From: JAGQRJ01 sp041402045 | GTDB lineage: Bacteria > Planctomycetota > J058 | NCBI GenBank assembly: GCA_041402045.1 | Contig: JAWKSZ010000017.1 | Coordinates: 61,861-125,860 of the forward strand | Reading direction: 5' to 3' | Length of the DNA stretch: 64,000 nt | Shown: positions 44,566 to 53,197 of the stretch, in pieces | Layout: each line of letters opens with the position of its first letter | How positions within the stretch are numbered: position 1 is the stretch's first letter | Notes under the pieces: model-generated | Told to the model about the DNA's origin: nothing | Databases searched by the model: none | The model's input: only the letters and a program-made list of their open reading frames with translations | Made by a program: the position numbers and the translations under genes

Positions 44566-45717
44566 CTAACCGCCCACGATCCGCTTGTCGTCGCCGAGGA
44601 AGATCCCCTTCAGGTTCATGTGCAGCTGCTCGGGCTGATCGGAGATCGCGAGCGCGGCCTCCTCGTCTACCAGGCCCTCCTGCACCAGCGCCAACAGGCC
44701 GCGGTTGAAGTCCTGCATGCCCTCTTCGCTCCCCCCGCGGATCACCTGCTCCAGCTTCTTGTCCTCCCCCGACGCGAGGAGCTTCTGCACGGTGGGGGTC
44801 GAGAGCAGGATCTCCTGCACGGGGACCAGGGGCACCTGCTTGGAGCTGCCGCGCACCATGCGCTGACACACCACGGCCTTGAGGTTGAAGCGCAGCGCGC
44901 TGCGGACCTGGTTCTCGCGATCCGGGGGGAACATGTCGGTGATGCGCCCGATGGTTTGGGCCACCGTGCTGGCGTGCACGGTCCCGAGCACGAGGTGCCC
45001 GGTCTCGGCGGCGGTGAGCGCGGTCTCGAAGGTCTCCGGATCGCGCATTTCGCCGATCACGATCACGTCGGGATCCTGGCGCACGACGCTCTTGAGCGCG
45101 GCGGCGAAGGAGTCCACGTCGATCCCCACCTCGCGCTGGTTCACGAAGGCCTTGCCGTCGCGGTAGAGGTACTCGATCGGGTCCTCGATCGTGAGGATGT
45201 GACAGCGGCGCTGCTCGTTTATGTGCTGCACCAGGCTGGCGATCGTCGTCGACTTGCCGCTCCCGGTGACCCCCGCGACCACGACCAGCCCCTGGCGCAG
45301 GCGCGCGATGTGCTCCATGGCGCGCGCGTGCAGGTTCAGCGCGGCGAAGGAGGGGATCTCGGTGTTCACCCGACGGATCGCCAACGAGAGCGAGCCTCGC
45401 TGGCGGAACGCGTTGAGCCGGAAGCGCCCGACCCCGCTCAGGGAGTAGGCGAAGTCCAGGTCGCGGCCGTAGCGCAGCGACTCCGCCTGGTCCGGGGTGA
45501 GGAGCTCCTGGAGCATGCCCTCGATCCGCGGCCCGGTGAGCGCCTCGGTCTCGAGGTAGCGGATCTTGCCGGAGATGCGAAAGATCGGCGGGTTGCCCGC
45601 CTTGAGGTGCAGGTCCGAGGCGCCGTGCTTGCCCATGAGCTTGAGCAAGGGGGCGAGCAGAGGCGCGTCCGCGGCCGCGGCGGGCAGGGGCGGGAGTTGG
45701 TCGCTGGGATCTCCCAC
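44566..45717 (-). CDS. pilT: PilT-like type IV pilus retraction ATPase
   Basis: 383 residues. N-terminal PAS-like part (SDLHLKAGNPPIFRISGKI), then the secretion ATPase core: Walker A GVTGSGKSTT, Asp box, Walker B (VIVIGEMRD) and His box (LGTVHASTVAQTIGRI). The C-terminal AIRLIP region of classical PilT is not seen, and the end (LKGIFLGDDKRIVGG) differs, so it could be a PilU or PilT paralogue. It would hexamerise at the pilus base and power retraction. No other pilus genes are in the window. Confidence 0.88.
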   Translation of the reverse strand: MGDPSDQLPPLPAAAADAPLLAPLLKLMGKHGASDLHLKAGNPPIFRISGKIRYLETEALTGPRIEGMLQELLTPDQAESLRYGRDLDFAYSLSGVGRFRLNAFRQRGSLSLAIRRVNTEIPSFAALNLHARAMEHIARLRQGLVVVAGVTGSGKSTTIASLVQHINEQRRCHILTIEDPIEYLYRDGKAFVNQREVGIDVDSFAAALKSVVRQDPDVIVIGEMRDPETFETALTAAETGHLVLGTVHASTVAQTIGRITDMFPPDRENQVRSALRFNLKAVVCQRMVRGSSKQVPLVPVQEILLSTPTVQKLLASGEDKKLEQVIRGGSEEGMQDFNRGLLALVQEGLVDEEAALAISDQPEQLHMNLKGIFLGDDKRIVGG

Positions 45718-45779
45718 GAGGCCTCCTGGCAGCAGTCTACCCGAGCCGCCCGCGCAGGCGGACCCGCCCGAACCAACGA

Positions 45780-45807
45780 AGACGGGCCGCCCTCAGGCGG
45801 CCCGTCT
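45780..45807 (-). terminator. Hairpin terminator of the LysM/CxxCH protein gene
   Basis: Perfect 12-bp stem AGACGGGCCGCC / GGCGGCCCGTCT with loop ctca, 41 bases past the stop codon at 45849, then tcgttggttcg on the minus strand. Confidence 0.78.
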
Positions 45808-45848
45808 CCCGGTGTCGCTCCCGGGGCCCCTGGAGGCCCCGAGCTGGG

Positions 45849-48557
45849 CTACTTGGGGTTGCCCATGGCGTCGATCAGGCCGAAGCCGCCGCCGCTGCTG
45901 CTGTGGCCACCGCCGAAGAAGCCGCCGCCACGGGTGGCCTCGGCCATGTAGGCCGCGGTGTGCATGTCGCTGGCGGGGATCCAGCCGAACTTGTCCAGGG
46001 CGTGCTCGCGATACCAGTCGTTCGAGAGCGAGCTCTCGTTGAGGTAGTCGGCGTCCCAGACGATCTCCTCGCCCTTGGCCAGGTTCCGCTCGTCGTAGTA
46101 GTTCTCGGTGCGGAACTTGACGATGAACATCCACTTCACCACGCCGCGATCCTTGGGGTGGGTCACGGGGTAGTTACCCGCAGCGAAGCTGTGGGAGGCG
46201 TGAATGTCGTAGCTCATGGCCACGATCGGCGAGTAGGCGCCGCGGACCTTCATGCTCTCGGTCAGGCGCACGCGCAGACCCTCGGGGCTGAACATGGCGG
46301 TCGGACCCCAGTTGGTGTGACGGTCGAGGGCCTGGTTGACGCGGCTCATGCGCATCTTGAAGGTCGCCCGCTCGTCGCTGTCGCTGGAGTCGTAGACCGC
46401 GTTGCCCGCGAGCTTGCTGCGGGTCGACCCGTTGATCTCGGTCATCTTGTTGAAGCCCCAGTCAGGGGTGTTCGCGAAGGCGGCCGCGTCGAAGGTCGAG
46501 ATCGTCCCGGTCTCGGGAGCCTGAGCGAAGACCTGCTTGGAGGGCAGGGCTTGCGAGTCGAGGCCCATGTCGCCCGAGCCCGCCACGTCCGGGAACAGGC
46601 GGTAGTCCGCCACCCCGTCGCCGTTGCGGTCGGCCGAGTTGCCGTCGACGAGCTTGTTGTCCACGGTGAACGACTTGCTCGGGGTCGAGTCGGCGTCGAC
46701 GTAGAGGTGAGGGCCACCGCCGCTCTCCGAGGCCTTGCGCATGTGGACGTGGTCCTTGTCTGCGTAGAACAGGTAGGCACCCATCAGGGCCTTGGTGTTC
46801 TGGTAGCGCGAGGCGAAGGGGCGCTGGAAGTAGCCGTAGTCGGCGGGCAGCTTCTTGCGCTCCTGAGCCATGAGCACGCGGGCCGCGTCGCGGGAGGTCC
46901 AGATGAAGGCGTTGCACTCCATCCAGTTGGCCTTCCAGTTCTTGTGGCCGCGGAAGTCGTAGCTGTAGCCGAGGTCCGGGCCGGTCGGGCTGGGGTCGCA
47001 CTGGGTCTCTATGAACTTCGCCAGGCCCGCCTTGTAGTCGGCGTAGTTGTACTCGCGGCGGAAGGGCAGGTCGACCTTGGTCCCGGCGGTGACGCTGGTC
47101 AGGTCGGAGTTGAGCTCCTTGAGCTGCGACGCGTTGACGTTGTAGTCCTGCGCGATCGAGTCGAGGGTCTCGCCCGCCTTGGCGATGTGGTGCGGGTCCT
47201 GCATCCACACCTTGTACATGTAGCGCAGCTCGGCGTGGGTGAAGGCGGGCACCGAGTTGTCCACGCGGTGGCAGCCCGAGGTGACCTGGTTCCAGGCGTA
47301 GTTGAACCGGCTCGAGGTCGGGTTCAGCTCGTCCTGACGGTCGCCGTAGACCGTGTTCATGATGTGCTTGAGGCGGTTGTAGCCGTCGCCGCTCAGGTCG
47401 TCGAACAGGAAGGCCTGATCGACCGGGTCGAACTGCTCACCCGGCTTGTTGACCGGGGTGTGCTGACCCATGATCTCGAGCTTGACCTTGATCATGTAGG
47501 GGTAGTCGCGGAACTCACCCATGAGGGTCTTGACGAAGTTCTCGTAGTTGCCGCGGGCCACCATGAGGTCGATCTGGTCGAGCTTGGCCTCGCGACCCGA
47601 CTCGCCGAGCTCCTCGGCCTCGTTGATCTGCGCCAACTTCTCGTCGAGGCCGCGCAGGGTCTTCTCGTAGATGTAGTCGGTGATCGTGTCGTCGGGCGCG
47701 CCGCCCAGGACCCACTTGCTCAGCAGCGCGAAGTCGGCGCTGCCCTCGTCGAGGGTCTTCGGGTGGGGCGCGTCGCCAGCGGGCGCGCGCAGGATCTGCG
47801 AGCGCTTCTTCGAGTCGTCGTCACCCCAGGTGGTGGCGTAGCTGTTGGCCTCGCCCAGGATGTCCTCGTCGTCGTCGTCCATGGCGAAGTTGAAGGAGTT
47901 CTGCCCGTTGGTGTGGCACTGGGCGCACTGGGTCTTGAGCAGCTGGGCGACCTGGGTGCCGGCGTGCTCGGCCTCGGCCTCCTTGCGCTCCTCCTCGATC
48001 CCGCGCTTGGCGCTCTCCGCGTCGCGGAAGCCGCTGAGGAACTCGTAGTAGTCCTTGCGGCCGCCCCAGTCGTTGTCGCGGTCGAGGCGATAGATGCTCA
48101 GGTGATCGCTGTAGCTCATGGCCGAGCGCGAACCACCGACGTTGGGGGTCACCTCGCGAATGTGGACGTAGCCCTCTTCGCCGTCGACGTTCACGGCGTA
48201 GTAGCTGCCCACCGGGCGCACGATCTTGATCGCCTCGCCCGCGGCGACCTGGGCCACCGTCGCGCTGCTCGAGTCCATGGCCTTACGGACGGTCGCGCCG
48301 CCCTCCTTGGCCACGCCGCTCAGCGCGCCGTCGGTCATGCCGAAGGCAGCGCCAGCCGCCTTCACCAGCGGGTGATCCCACTTGATCGACTTCACGAACG
48401 GCGCTTTGTCCTGGTAGGTCGCGAACTCGTTCTCGTACTGGATCGGCGAATCCAGGGTCGGCAGGACGTCCGCGATGGGATCGCCCTCGGCCGGCAAGCA
48501 GAACAGCGTTCCGCAGGTGGTGAGCGCGGCCGCGCCCAATATCAGGGTCTTCTTCAT
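45849..48557 (-). CDS. Large secreted protein with SH3-like, CxxCH and LysM modules
   Basis: 902 residues. Signal peptide KKTLILGAAALTTCGTLFCL. Modules seen: an SH3-like segment near 100-135 (AGEAIKIVRPVGSYYAVNV); a c-type haem motif QCAQCH near 210 with an isolated second CH (SGCHR, about 425); a LysM domain near 447-490 (IAKAGETLDSIAQDYNVN); and a low-complexity tail GGGFFGGGHSSSGGG near the end. The rest is rich in Asp, Tyr and Trp, with many Asp-Gly loops (DRNGDGVADY) that look like Ca2+ sites. It is probably an envelope or surface protein, perhaps redox-active or peptidoglycan-bound. No family matches the whole. Confidence 0.8.
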   Translation of the reverse strand: MKKTLILGAAALTTCGTLFCLPAEGDPIADVLPTLDSPIQYENEFATYQDKAPFVKSIKWDHPLVKAAGAAFGMTDGALSGVAKEGGATVRKAMDSSSATVAQVAAGEAIKIVRPVGSYYAVNVDGEEGYVHIREVTPNVGGSRSAMSYSDHLSIYRLDRDNDWGGRKDYYEFLSGFRDAESAKRGIEEERKEAEAEHAGTQVAQLLKTQCAQCHTNGQNSFNFAMDDDDEDILGEANSYATTWGDDDSKKRSQILRAPAGDAPHPKTLDEGSADFALLSKWVLGGAPDDTITDYIYEKTLRGLDEKLAQINEAEELGESGREAKLDQIDLMVARGNYENFVKTLMGEFRDYPYMIKVKLEIMGQHTPVNKPGEQFDPVDQAFLFDDLSGDGYNRLKHIMNTVYGDRQDELNPTSSRFNYAWNQVTSGCHRVDNSVPAFTHAELRYMYKVWMQDPHHIAKAGETLDSIAQDYNVNASQLKELNSDLTSVTAGTKVDLPFRREYNYADYKAGLAKFIETQCDPSPTGPDLGYSYDFRGHKNWKANWMECNAFIWTSRDAARVLMAQERKKLPADYGYFQRPFASRYQNTKALMGAYLFYADKDHVHMRKASESGGGPHLYVDADSTPSKSFTVDNKLVDGNSADRNGDGVADYRLFPDVAGSGDMGLDSQALPSKQVFAQAPETGTISTFDAAAFANTPDWGFNKMTEINGSTRSKLAGNAVYDSSDSDERATFKMRMSRVNQALDRHTNWGPTAMFSPEGLRVRLTESMKVRGAYSPIVAMSYDIHASHSFAAGNYPVTHPKDRGVVKWMFIVKFRTENYYDERNLAKGEEIVWDADYLNESSLSNDWYREHALDKFGWIPASDMHTAAYMAEATRGGGFFGGGHSSSGGGFGLIDAMGNPK

Positions 48558-48758
48558 CTATAGGCTCAACTCTTGGTTCCCGTTACGACGCGAAGGGCCG
48601 TCCCCCGACCCGACCCCCAAGTTGACTCCATGGACTCCATCGTTTCCAACGAATTCCAGTGAGACGAACCCGGGATTCATACTGTGCGCCGATACGAAAA
48701 TGGAATGTTTTTGAATCATGGGGGGTGAAATCGAACACCTCAGACCGTCGACAGCCCC

Positions 48759-50354
48759 TTATCGCAATTCGCTCTCCAAGGCCTGTGAGAGCCCCGCGTG
48801 CAGGGGCAGCACGCCCGCGTAATTCCTGACCTTGTCTAGGTCGATCCCCTCCCAGCGAGGGTTGCGCGCGAGCAGCTCCTCGCGCCGCGCGAAGTAGGCG
48901 ACCACGACCTCACGGATCACCTCCGGATCCGCATCACTGCGTGCCACCAGGAGCGCCTGCACCGACACCGCTGGAACGGATCGAGTGAGCCAAGGGTAGC
49001 TCCCCGGCTCGATCCGTCCCTCAGCGCCCTCGACGGCGAGGAACCCGGCGTCCTCCCCGAAGCGCGTGATCGGCTGCCCCCCCACGTAGAACGCCGCGTC
49101 GAGCTGCCCGCGCTGGACCGCCTCCCAGGCGAGGTCGCCCCCCACCGCGCGAGTGACGAGGCTCCCGCGCGCCCAGCCCAGGCGACGCACCAGGCGCCGA
49201 GCCGTGACCTGAGTCCCGGAGCCGGTCTCGCCGATCGCGACCCTGAGGCCCACGAGCTGGTCCACGGACTCGAGCTCGCCGTCCCCTCGGGCCACCACGT
49301 GCAAGGTCTCCTCGTAGAGCGGGAGCACCAGGCGCAGCGACCCGACGTGGTCGCGGGTGCTCTCGGCCAGGAGCCCCTCCTCGATCACGTCGGCCTGGAC
49401 GATGGCCAGGTCGGCCTCCCCCGCCGCGACCAGGATCAGGTTGCGCAGCGAGCCTTCCGTCTCGATCACGCGCACCCGATCGCTGAGCTGGCCCAGGTCC
49501 TCACCGCACGCCGCGTAGCTCCCGCCCGCGGGCCCGCTCAGCAAGCGCAGGACGTCCCGCTGCGGGGCTGGCGGGAGCGCGCCCAGCTCCGCCGGGGCGG
49601 GCGGCTCCTCGTCGACCACCACCCCCTCGAGCAGCGGACACGCGTGGGGCGACTCGGGGTCGGCGGCCGCGAGCACGGCCCGGGTCAGCGGCCGGGGATC
49701 CACCTCCTTGCGCCGCACCAGGTAGGCCTGGACGCCCAGCGTCTCCACCTCGCCCGCCCCCCAGCCGTAGGGCGCCTCCTGGGTCGTGCGCAGATAGGGG
49801 CTGTTCTCCAGCGGGAAGCGCTCGAACACCTCTTCGCGCAGCGAGATCCAGGCGAGCCCGTCGCGATCCGCGAGGGCGGGCAGCGGCGTCGCCCCCACGT
49901 AGAGCAACGCGTCGACCTGCCCGGCCGCGAGCGCCTCGAGCCCCGGCGTCAGGCCCAGGTGCACGAGCTCCACGTCCTCCACGCCGCCTACCCGCAGCAC
50001 GTCGGCCACGGTCATGGCGGTGCCAGACCCCAAGGGCCCGGTCGCCACCTTGCGCCCGCGGAGGTCGGCGAGCTCGGCGACCTCCCCGCTCTGGCGCACG
50101 AGCACGTGCAACTCCTCGCTGATCAGCGGACCGACGACCTCCACCGCCGCGCGCGCGTGGCGGTGGCGCGGCGACTCCAGCACGTCGCCCTGCACGATCG
50201 CGAAGTCGCCGTGGCCCCAGGCCAGCAGGTAGAGCGACTCCACGGCGCCGCGGGTGGGCAGCACCTCCAGCGCGCCGCCTTGCGCGCGCACCACCTGCTG
50301 CAGGTGCCGCGCGATCGCGTAGTAGGCGCCGCCGGGGCTCCCGGTGAGCAACAC
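48759..50354 (-). CDS. Tandem TAXI-type substrate-binding protein (N-terminus frameshifted)
   Basis: 531 residues from a GTG at 50354, but the real start is upstream: LLLVLAACQSD in another frame is a lipoprotein signal and joins the ORF only across an indel in the C-run near 50452. Two TAXI (TRAP-associated) binding domains are fused. The first begins VLLTGSPGGAYYAIARHLQQ with LADLRGRKVATGPLGSGT; the second begins LRLLSGPAGGSYAACGEDL with DQLVGLRVAIGETGSGT. Each carries the family pattern GS.GGxY...A. No TRAP permease gene is nearby, so a free periplasmic double receptor is inferred. Confidence 0.8.
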   Translation of the reverse strand: MLLTGSPGGAYYAIARHLQQVVRAQGGALEVLPTRGAVESLYLLAWGHGDFAIVQGDVLESPRHRHARAAVEVVGPLISEELHVLVRQSGEVAELADLRGRKVATGPLGSGTAMTVADVLRVGGVEDVELVHLGLTPGLEALAAGQVDALLYVGATPLPALADRDGLAWISLREEVFERFPLENSPYLRTTQEAPYGWGAGEVETLGVQAYLVRRKEVDPRPLTRAVLAAADPESPHACPLLEGVVVDEEPPAPAELGALPPAPQRDVLRLLSGPAGGSYAACGEDLGQLSDRVRVIETEGSLRNLILVAAGEADLAIVQADVIEEGLLAESTRDHVGSLRLVLPLYEETLHVVARGDGELESVDQLVGLRVAIGETGSGTQVTARRLVRRLGWARGSLVTRAVGGDLAWEAVQRGQLDAAFYVGGQPITRFGEDAGFLAVEGAEGRIEPGSYPWLTRSVPAVSVQALLVARSDADPEVIREVVVAYFARREELLARNPRWEGIDLDKVRNYAGVLPLHAGLSQALESELR

Positions 50355-50515
50355 GGGGTCCGCCGCGAGGGGGTCGTCGCCCAGCTCCAGGTCGGGCCCC
50401 GGCGCGGGGACGACGGGCGCCGGAGCCGTGGGCTGTGGCTCTGGGGAAGGGGGTCAGACTGGCAGGCCGCCAGCACCAGGAGCAGCGGCAAGGCGAGCAG
50501 GCGACGGTCTCCATG
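50355..50515 (-). pseudogene. Frameshifted signal-peptide part of the TAXI gene
   Basis: Codons RRLLALPLLLVLAACQSD are a good lipoprotein signal, but they lie out of frame with the ORF that starts at 50354. A single-base change in the run 'gacccccttcccc' (about 50450-50462) would join them through PEPQPTAPAPVV. No clean start codon is available in that frame, suggesting a second change near 50510, where an ATG is out of register. Confidence 0.6.
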
Positions 50516-50788
50516 GCCCTCCGGAGTGCCTCAGGCTGCGTTCAGCGACGCGCGCGGGGCGGACTCGAGGTCACGTTCGCGCGCTGCCGGGGAGGAAGGA
50601 TCGAGGGGATGGCGCGGGAGGCCCGTACAGAGGACCGCGGCGGAGTCAGGAGACGGGCACTCCGACGCGCCGGTCACCGAACTCTGCCGCTTCCAAGAAC
50701 CATACTAGGGCCGGGGCCATCATTCGTCCATGGGCTAGCTGAAAATGGTCTCGAACCGCCTCATTTTACTCGGGTTGTGTGTGGAGAC

Positions 50789-51748
50789 TCAGTCCAACTC
50801 GGTCGCGCAGAGCGCGGCGCCCAGGAGTCCGAGGTTCGGCTGGACCACCACCGCGAGGGGGAGCCCGGCCAAGAGCTCGCGGAAGCGGCCCTTGGCCGCG
50901 AAGCGCTCGCGCAGCTGCGCCTGGAGCGCGGGGGACCCCGCGAACAGCTTCGGCGCGATCCCTCCCGCGAGGAACACGCCGCCCGTGGCGAGCACGGTCA
51001 ACGCCACGTTCCCCGCCTCGGCCCCGTAGACGTCCACGAACAAGGAGACCGCGCGCCTGCACGTCGGGTGCGCCGAGGCGGCGATCGCCGCCGGCCGGTC
51101 GCGAGCGGGGTCGACGCCGTCGCAGGCGGGCTCGCCCTCGGTCAGCAGCCAGGCGTAGATCGCGGCGAGCCCTGGCCCCGAGAGCACGCGCTCGGTGGAG
51201 ACCCGGCCGTGGATCGCGCGCAGGTGGGCCAGCAAGCGGTCCTGCTCAGGGGACGTCGGCGCGAAGTCGCGGTGCCCGCCCTCGGTCGACACCACCTGAG
51301 CTCCGTCCCTCCCGGGGAGCAGGAACGCCTGGCCGAGCCCCGTCCCCGCGCCGAGCACCGCGCGCCGACCCGCCGGGTCCGGCCGCCCCTGCACCTGGAG
51401 CAGGTCCTCGGGGCCCAGCGCGTCGATCCCGCGCGCCGCGGCCTCGAAGTCGTTGATCAGGCGCACGCGCTCGAAGCCGCAGTCCCGCTCCAGCTCCTCC
51501 GCGTCGACCGCCCAGGGGAGGTTCAGCCCCTGCACCCGCCGGGGGTCCTGCACCGTGCCCGCCAGCGCAACGCAGCCGCGCGACGGCGAGGCGTCGTGCC
51601 GCGCGAGGAAGGCGGAGAGCGGCGGCAGGAGCCCCGAATGCTCGGCCACGTGGACCACCTCCCGGGCGACCACCCGCGGGCGGCCGCTGAGCTCGACGAG
51701 GGAGAGCCGGGCGTTGGTCCCGCCGACGTCGCAGGCGAAGACGATCAC
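50789..51748 (-). CDS. glk: Glucokinase
   Basis: 319 residues. The ASKHA glucokinase signatures are present: DVGGTNARLSLVE (phosphate 1), ALAGTVQ, NDFEAAARG, GAGTGLGQAF (phosphate 2) and STEGGHRDFAP. The catalytic Asp is in NDFEA. It matches the E. coli-type Glk family by length and order. It phosphorylates glucose with ATP to glucose-6-phosphate in the cytosol. The GTG start overlaps the HEAT gene stop as GTGA, so the two are coupled. Confidence 0.93.
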   Translation of the reverse strand: MIVFACDVGGTNARLSLVELSGRPRVVAREVVHVAEHSGLLPPLSAFLARHDASPSRGCVALAGTVQDPRRVQGLNLPWAVDAEELERDCGFERVRLINDFEAAARGIDALGPEDLLQVQGRPDPAGRRAVLGAGTGLGQAFLLPGRDGAQVVSTEGGHRDFAPTSPEQDRLLAHLRAIHGRVSTERVLSGPGLAAIYAWLLTEGEPACDGVDPARDRPAAIAASAHPTCRRAVSLFVDVYGAEAGNVALTVLATGGVFLAGGIAPKLFAGSPALQAQLRERFAAKGRFRELLAGLPLAVVVQPNLGLLGAALCATELD

Positions 51749-52434
51749 TCGGCGAAGGTCACGGCGCCGCGCTCGACGGCGCGGTCCACGGCGGCGTTCC
51801 CGCGGGGGTCGCCGAGCTGGAGCAGGGCGCGCCCCGCCGCCTCGCGGACGTGCGCCTCCTCGTCCTGGAGCATTTCGATCAGCGTGTCGAGGGCGGGCAG
51901 GTGCCGGCGAAAGCCCATGCCCTCGGCGGCCAGCGCCCGCTCGCCCGCGCGCCCCGAGGCCAGGAGCGGCACCAGCTCGTCGATCGGGGTGTCCTCGCGC
52001 TTGACCAGCCAGAACAGCGCCGCCAGCGAGAGCTCGGCGCGAGGTCCGTGCAGCGCGTCCAGGGCCGGCCCCAAGGTGCGCTCGTCCTCGATCTGGCCCA
52101 GGGCCCGGATCCGCACCTCGGCCAGGTTCGGGTCGTCGACCGCGAGGAGCACCGGGACCGCCCGGGGGTCGCGGATTCGGCCCAGGAGCTCGATCGCGTC
52201 GGCCCGCCCGAGGTGGGTCGGGTCCTGCGCCACGGCCAGCAGGTCGTCGACCGCGGCGGGGCCCTGCTCCAAGAGCTTCTGCCGCGCGAAGGTCGCCTGC
52301 TCGGCCACCGCGAGCTGATCCACCAGCCGCGGCCGGCTGAACCACCAGCCCAGCCCGCCCAGGCCGACGAGCGCCAGCAGCCCCACGATCGCCGGGAGCT
52401 TGGCGCCCCCCCCGCCTTCCGGGTTACCGTTCAT
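51745..52434 (-). CDS. Membrane-anchored HEAT-repeat protein
   Basis: 229 residues from the ATG at 52434; longer open-frame codons upstream are antisense to the EfpL gene. A Gly-rich N-terminus is followed by one membrane helix (IVGLLALVGLGGLGWWF), then HEAT-type repeats (ADAIELLGRIRDPRAVPVLL, VRIRALGQIEDERTLGPALD, LSLAALFWLVKRED, EAAGRALLQLGDPRG). It is a likely scaffold on the cytosolic or periplasmic face. Shares a 4-base overlap with glk, and a 34-base divergent space with efpL. Confidence 0.82.
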   Translation of the reverse strand: MNGNPEGGGGAKLPAIVGLLALVGLGGLGWWFSRPRLVDQLAVAEQATFARQKLLEQGPAAVDDLLAVAQDPTHLGRADAIELLGRIRDPRAVPVLLAVDDPNLAEVRIRALGQIEDERTLGPALDALHGPRAELSLAALFWLVKREDTPIDELVPLLASGRAGERALAAEGMGFRRHLPALDTLIEMLQDEEAHVREAAGRALLQLGDPRGNAAVDRAVERGAVTFAE

Positions 52435-52468
52435 GCCGGCTAAGATACCGCACGACCAGGAGCGAGCA

Positions 52469-53038
52469 GTGATCGCGGCGACCGACTTCAAACGCGGCAT
52501 GTGGATCGAATACCTCGAGGGCCCCTGGCTGGTCCTCGACGTGCACAAGCAAATGCCCTCGGCCCGAGGGGCGTCCATGCTGGTCAAGGTGCGGCTGCGC
52601 CACCCCGAGACCGGCAACGTGCAGGACGTGACCTTCAAGGGCGGCGACAAGGTCAACGAGCCCCAGGTCGCCCAGCGGCCGGTGCAGTACCTCTACGCGG
52701 ACGGCACGCACTACCACTTCATGGACCAGGAGAGCTACGAGCAGTTCGCGCTCAGCCGCGAGGAGCTCGGGGACCAGCTCGGCTACATGACCGAGTCCAT
52801 GGAGGCCAAGGCGCTGCTCCACGAGGAGCGGGTGCTGGGGATCGAGCTCCCGGCCCACGTCGAGCTCCTGGTCACCGAGTGCCCGCCCCCGATCAAGGGC
52901 GGCACCTCGGGCAACAAGACCAAGATCGCGATCCTGGAGACCGGGCTGGAGATCCACGTCCCGGACTACCTGGAGCAGGGCGAGAAGGTGCGGGTCGACA
53001 CGCGCGACGGGCGCTTCGTGCAACGCGTCAAGGCCTGA
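52469..53038 (+). CDS. efpL: Elongation factor P-like protein EfpL (YeiP)
   Basis: 189 residues from a GTG with AGGAG 7 bases upstream. Three-OB-domain EF-P fold; FKGGDKVNE, YLYADGTHYHFMD and the closing VDTRDGRFVQRV are family hallmarks. The ribosome-contacting loop reads QMPSARGAS, one residue longer than classical EF-P and close to the SPSARGA loop of YeiP/EfpL. An Arg replaces the modified Lys (K34) of E. coli EF-P. So this is more likely EfpL than EF-P and should relieve ribosome stalling at Pro and other motifs without that modification. A genuine EF-P is probably elsewhere in the genome. Divergent from the HEAT-protein gene. Confidence 0.85.
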   Translation: MIAATDFKRGMWIEYLEGPWLVLDVHKQMPSARGASMLVKVRLRHPETGNVQDVTFKGGDKVNEPQVAQRPVQYLYADGTHYHFMDQESYEQFALSREELGDQLGYMTESMEAKALLHEERVLGIELPAHVELLVTECPPPIKGGTSGNKTKIAILETGLEIHVPDYLEQGEKVRVDTRDGRFVQRVKA

Positions 53039-53197
53039 TCGCGCGCCGCTCGCCTCGAGCGAGGGTGTGAGCAGGCTGCAGTGTGCGCTTTCTAATGCCC
53101 TTTTTGCCTCCGCTTCATTTCTTATGACGCATCGTCCCAGGTCCCCTGGTGCGGCGCCCGCACCTCACTAAGATCACCGGTTGAACTGGAGTCACGA

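Noticed and set aside
45903..48563. 886-codon plus-strand open frame opposite the LysM/CxxCH gene
   Set aside because: Antisense shadow: Val/Ala/Leu/Arg-rich with no domain, while the other strand has clear signal peptide, CxxCH and LysM.
53047..53061. Terminator between efpL and dxs
   Set aside because: CGCTCG/CGAGCG is only a 6-bp stem, and the T-run lies 40 bases away; not strong enough to list.
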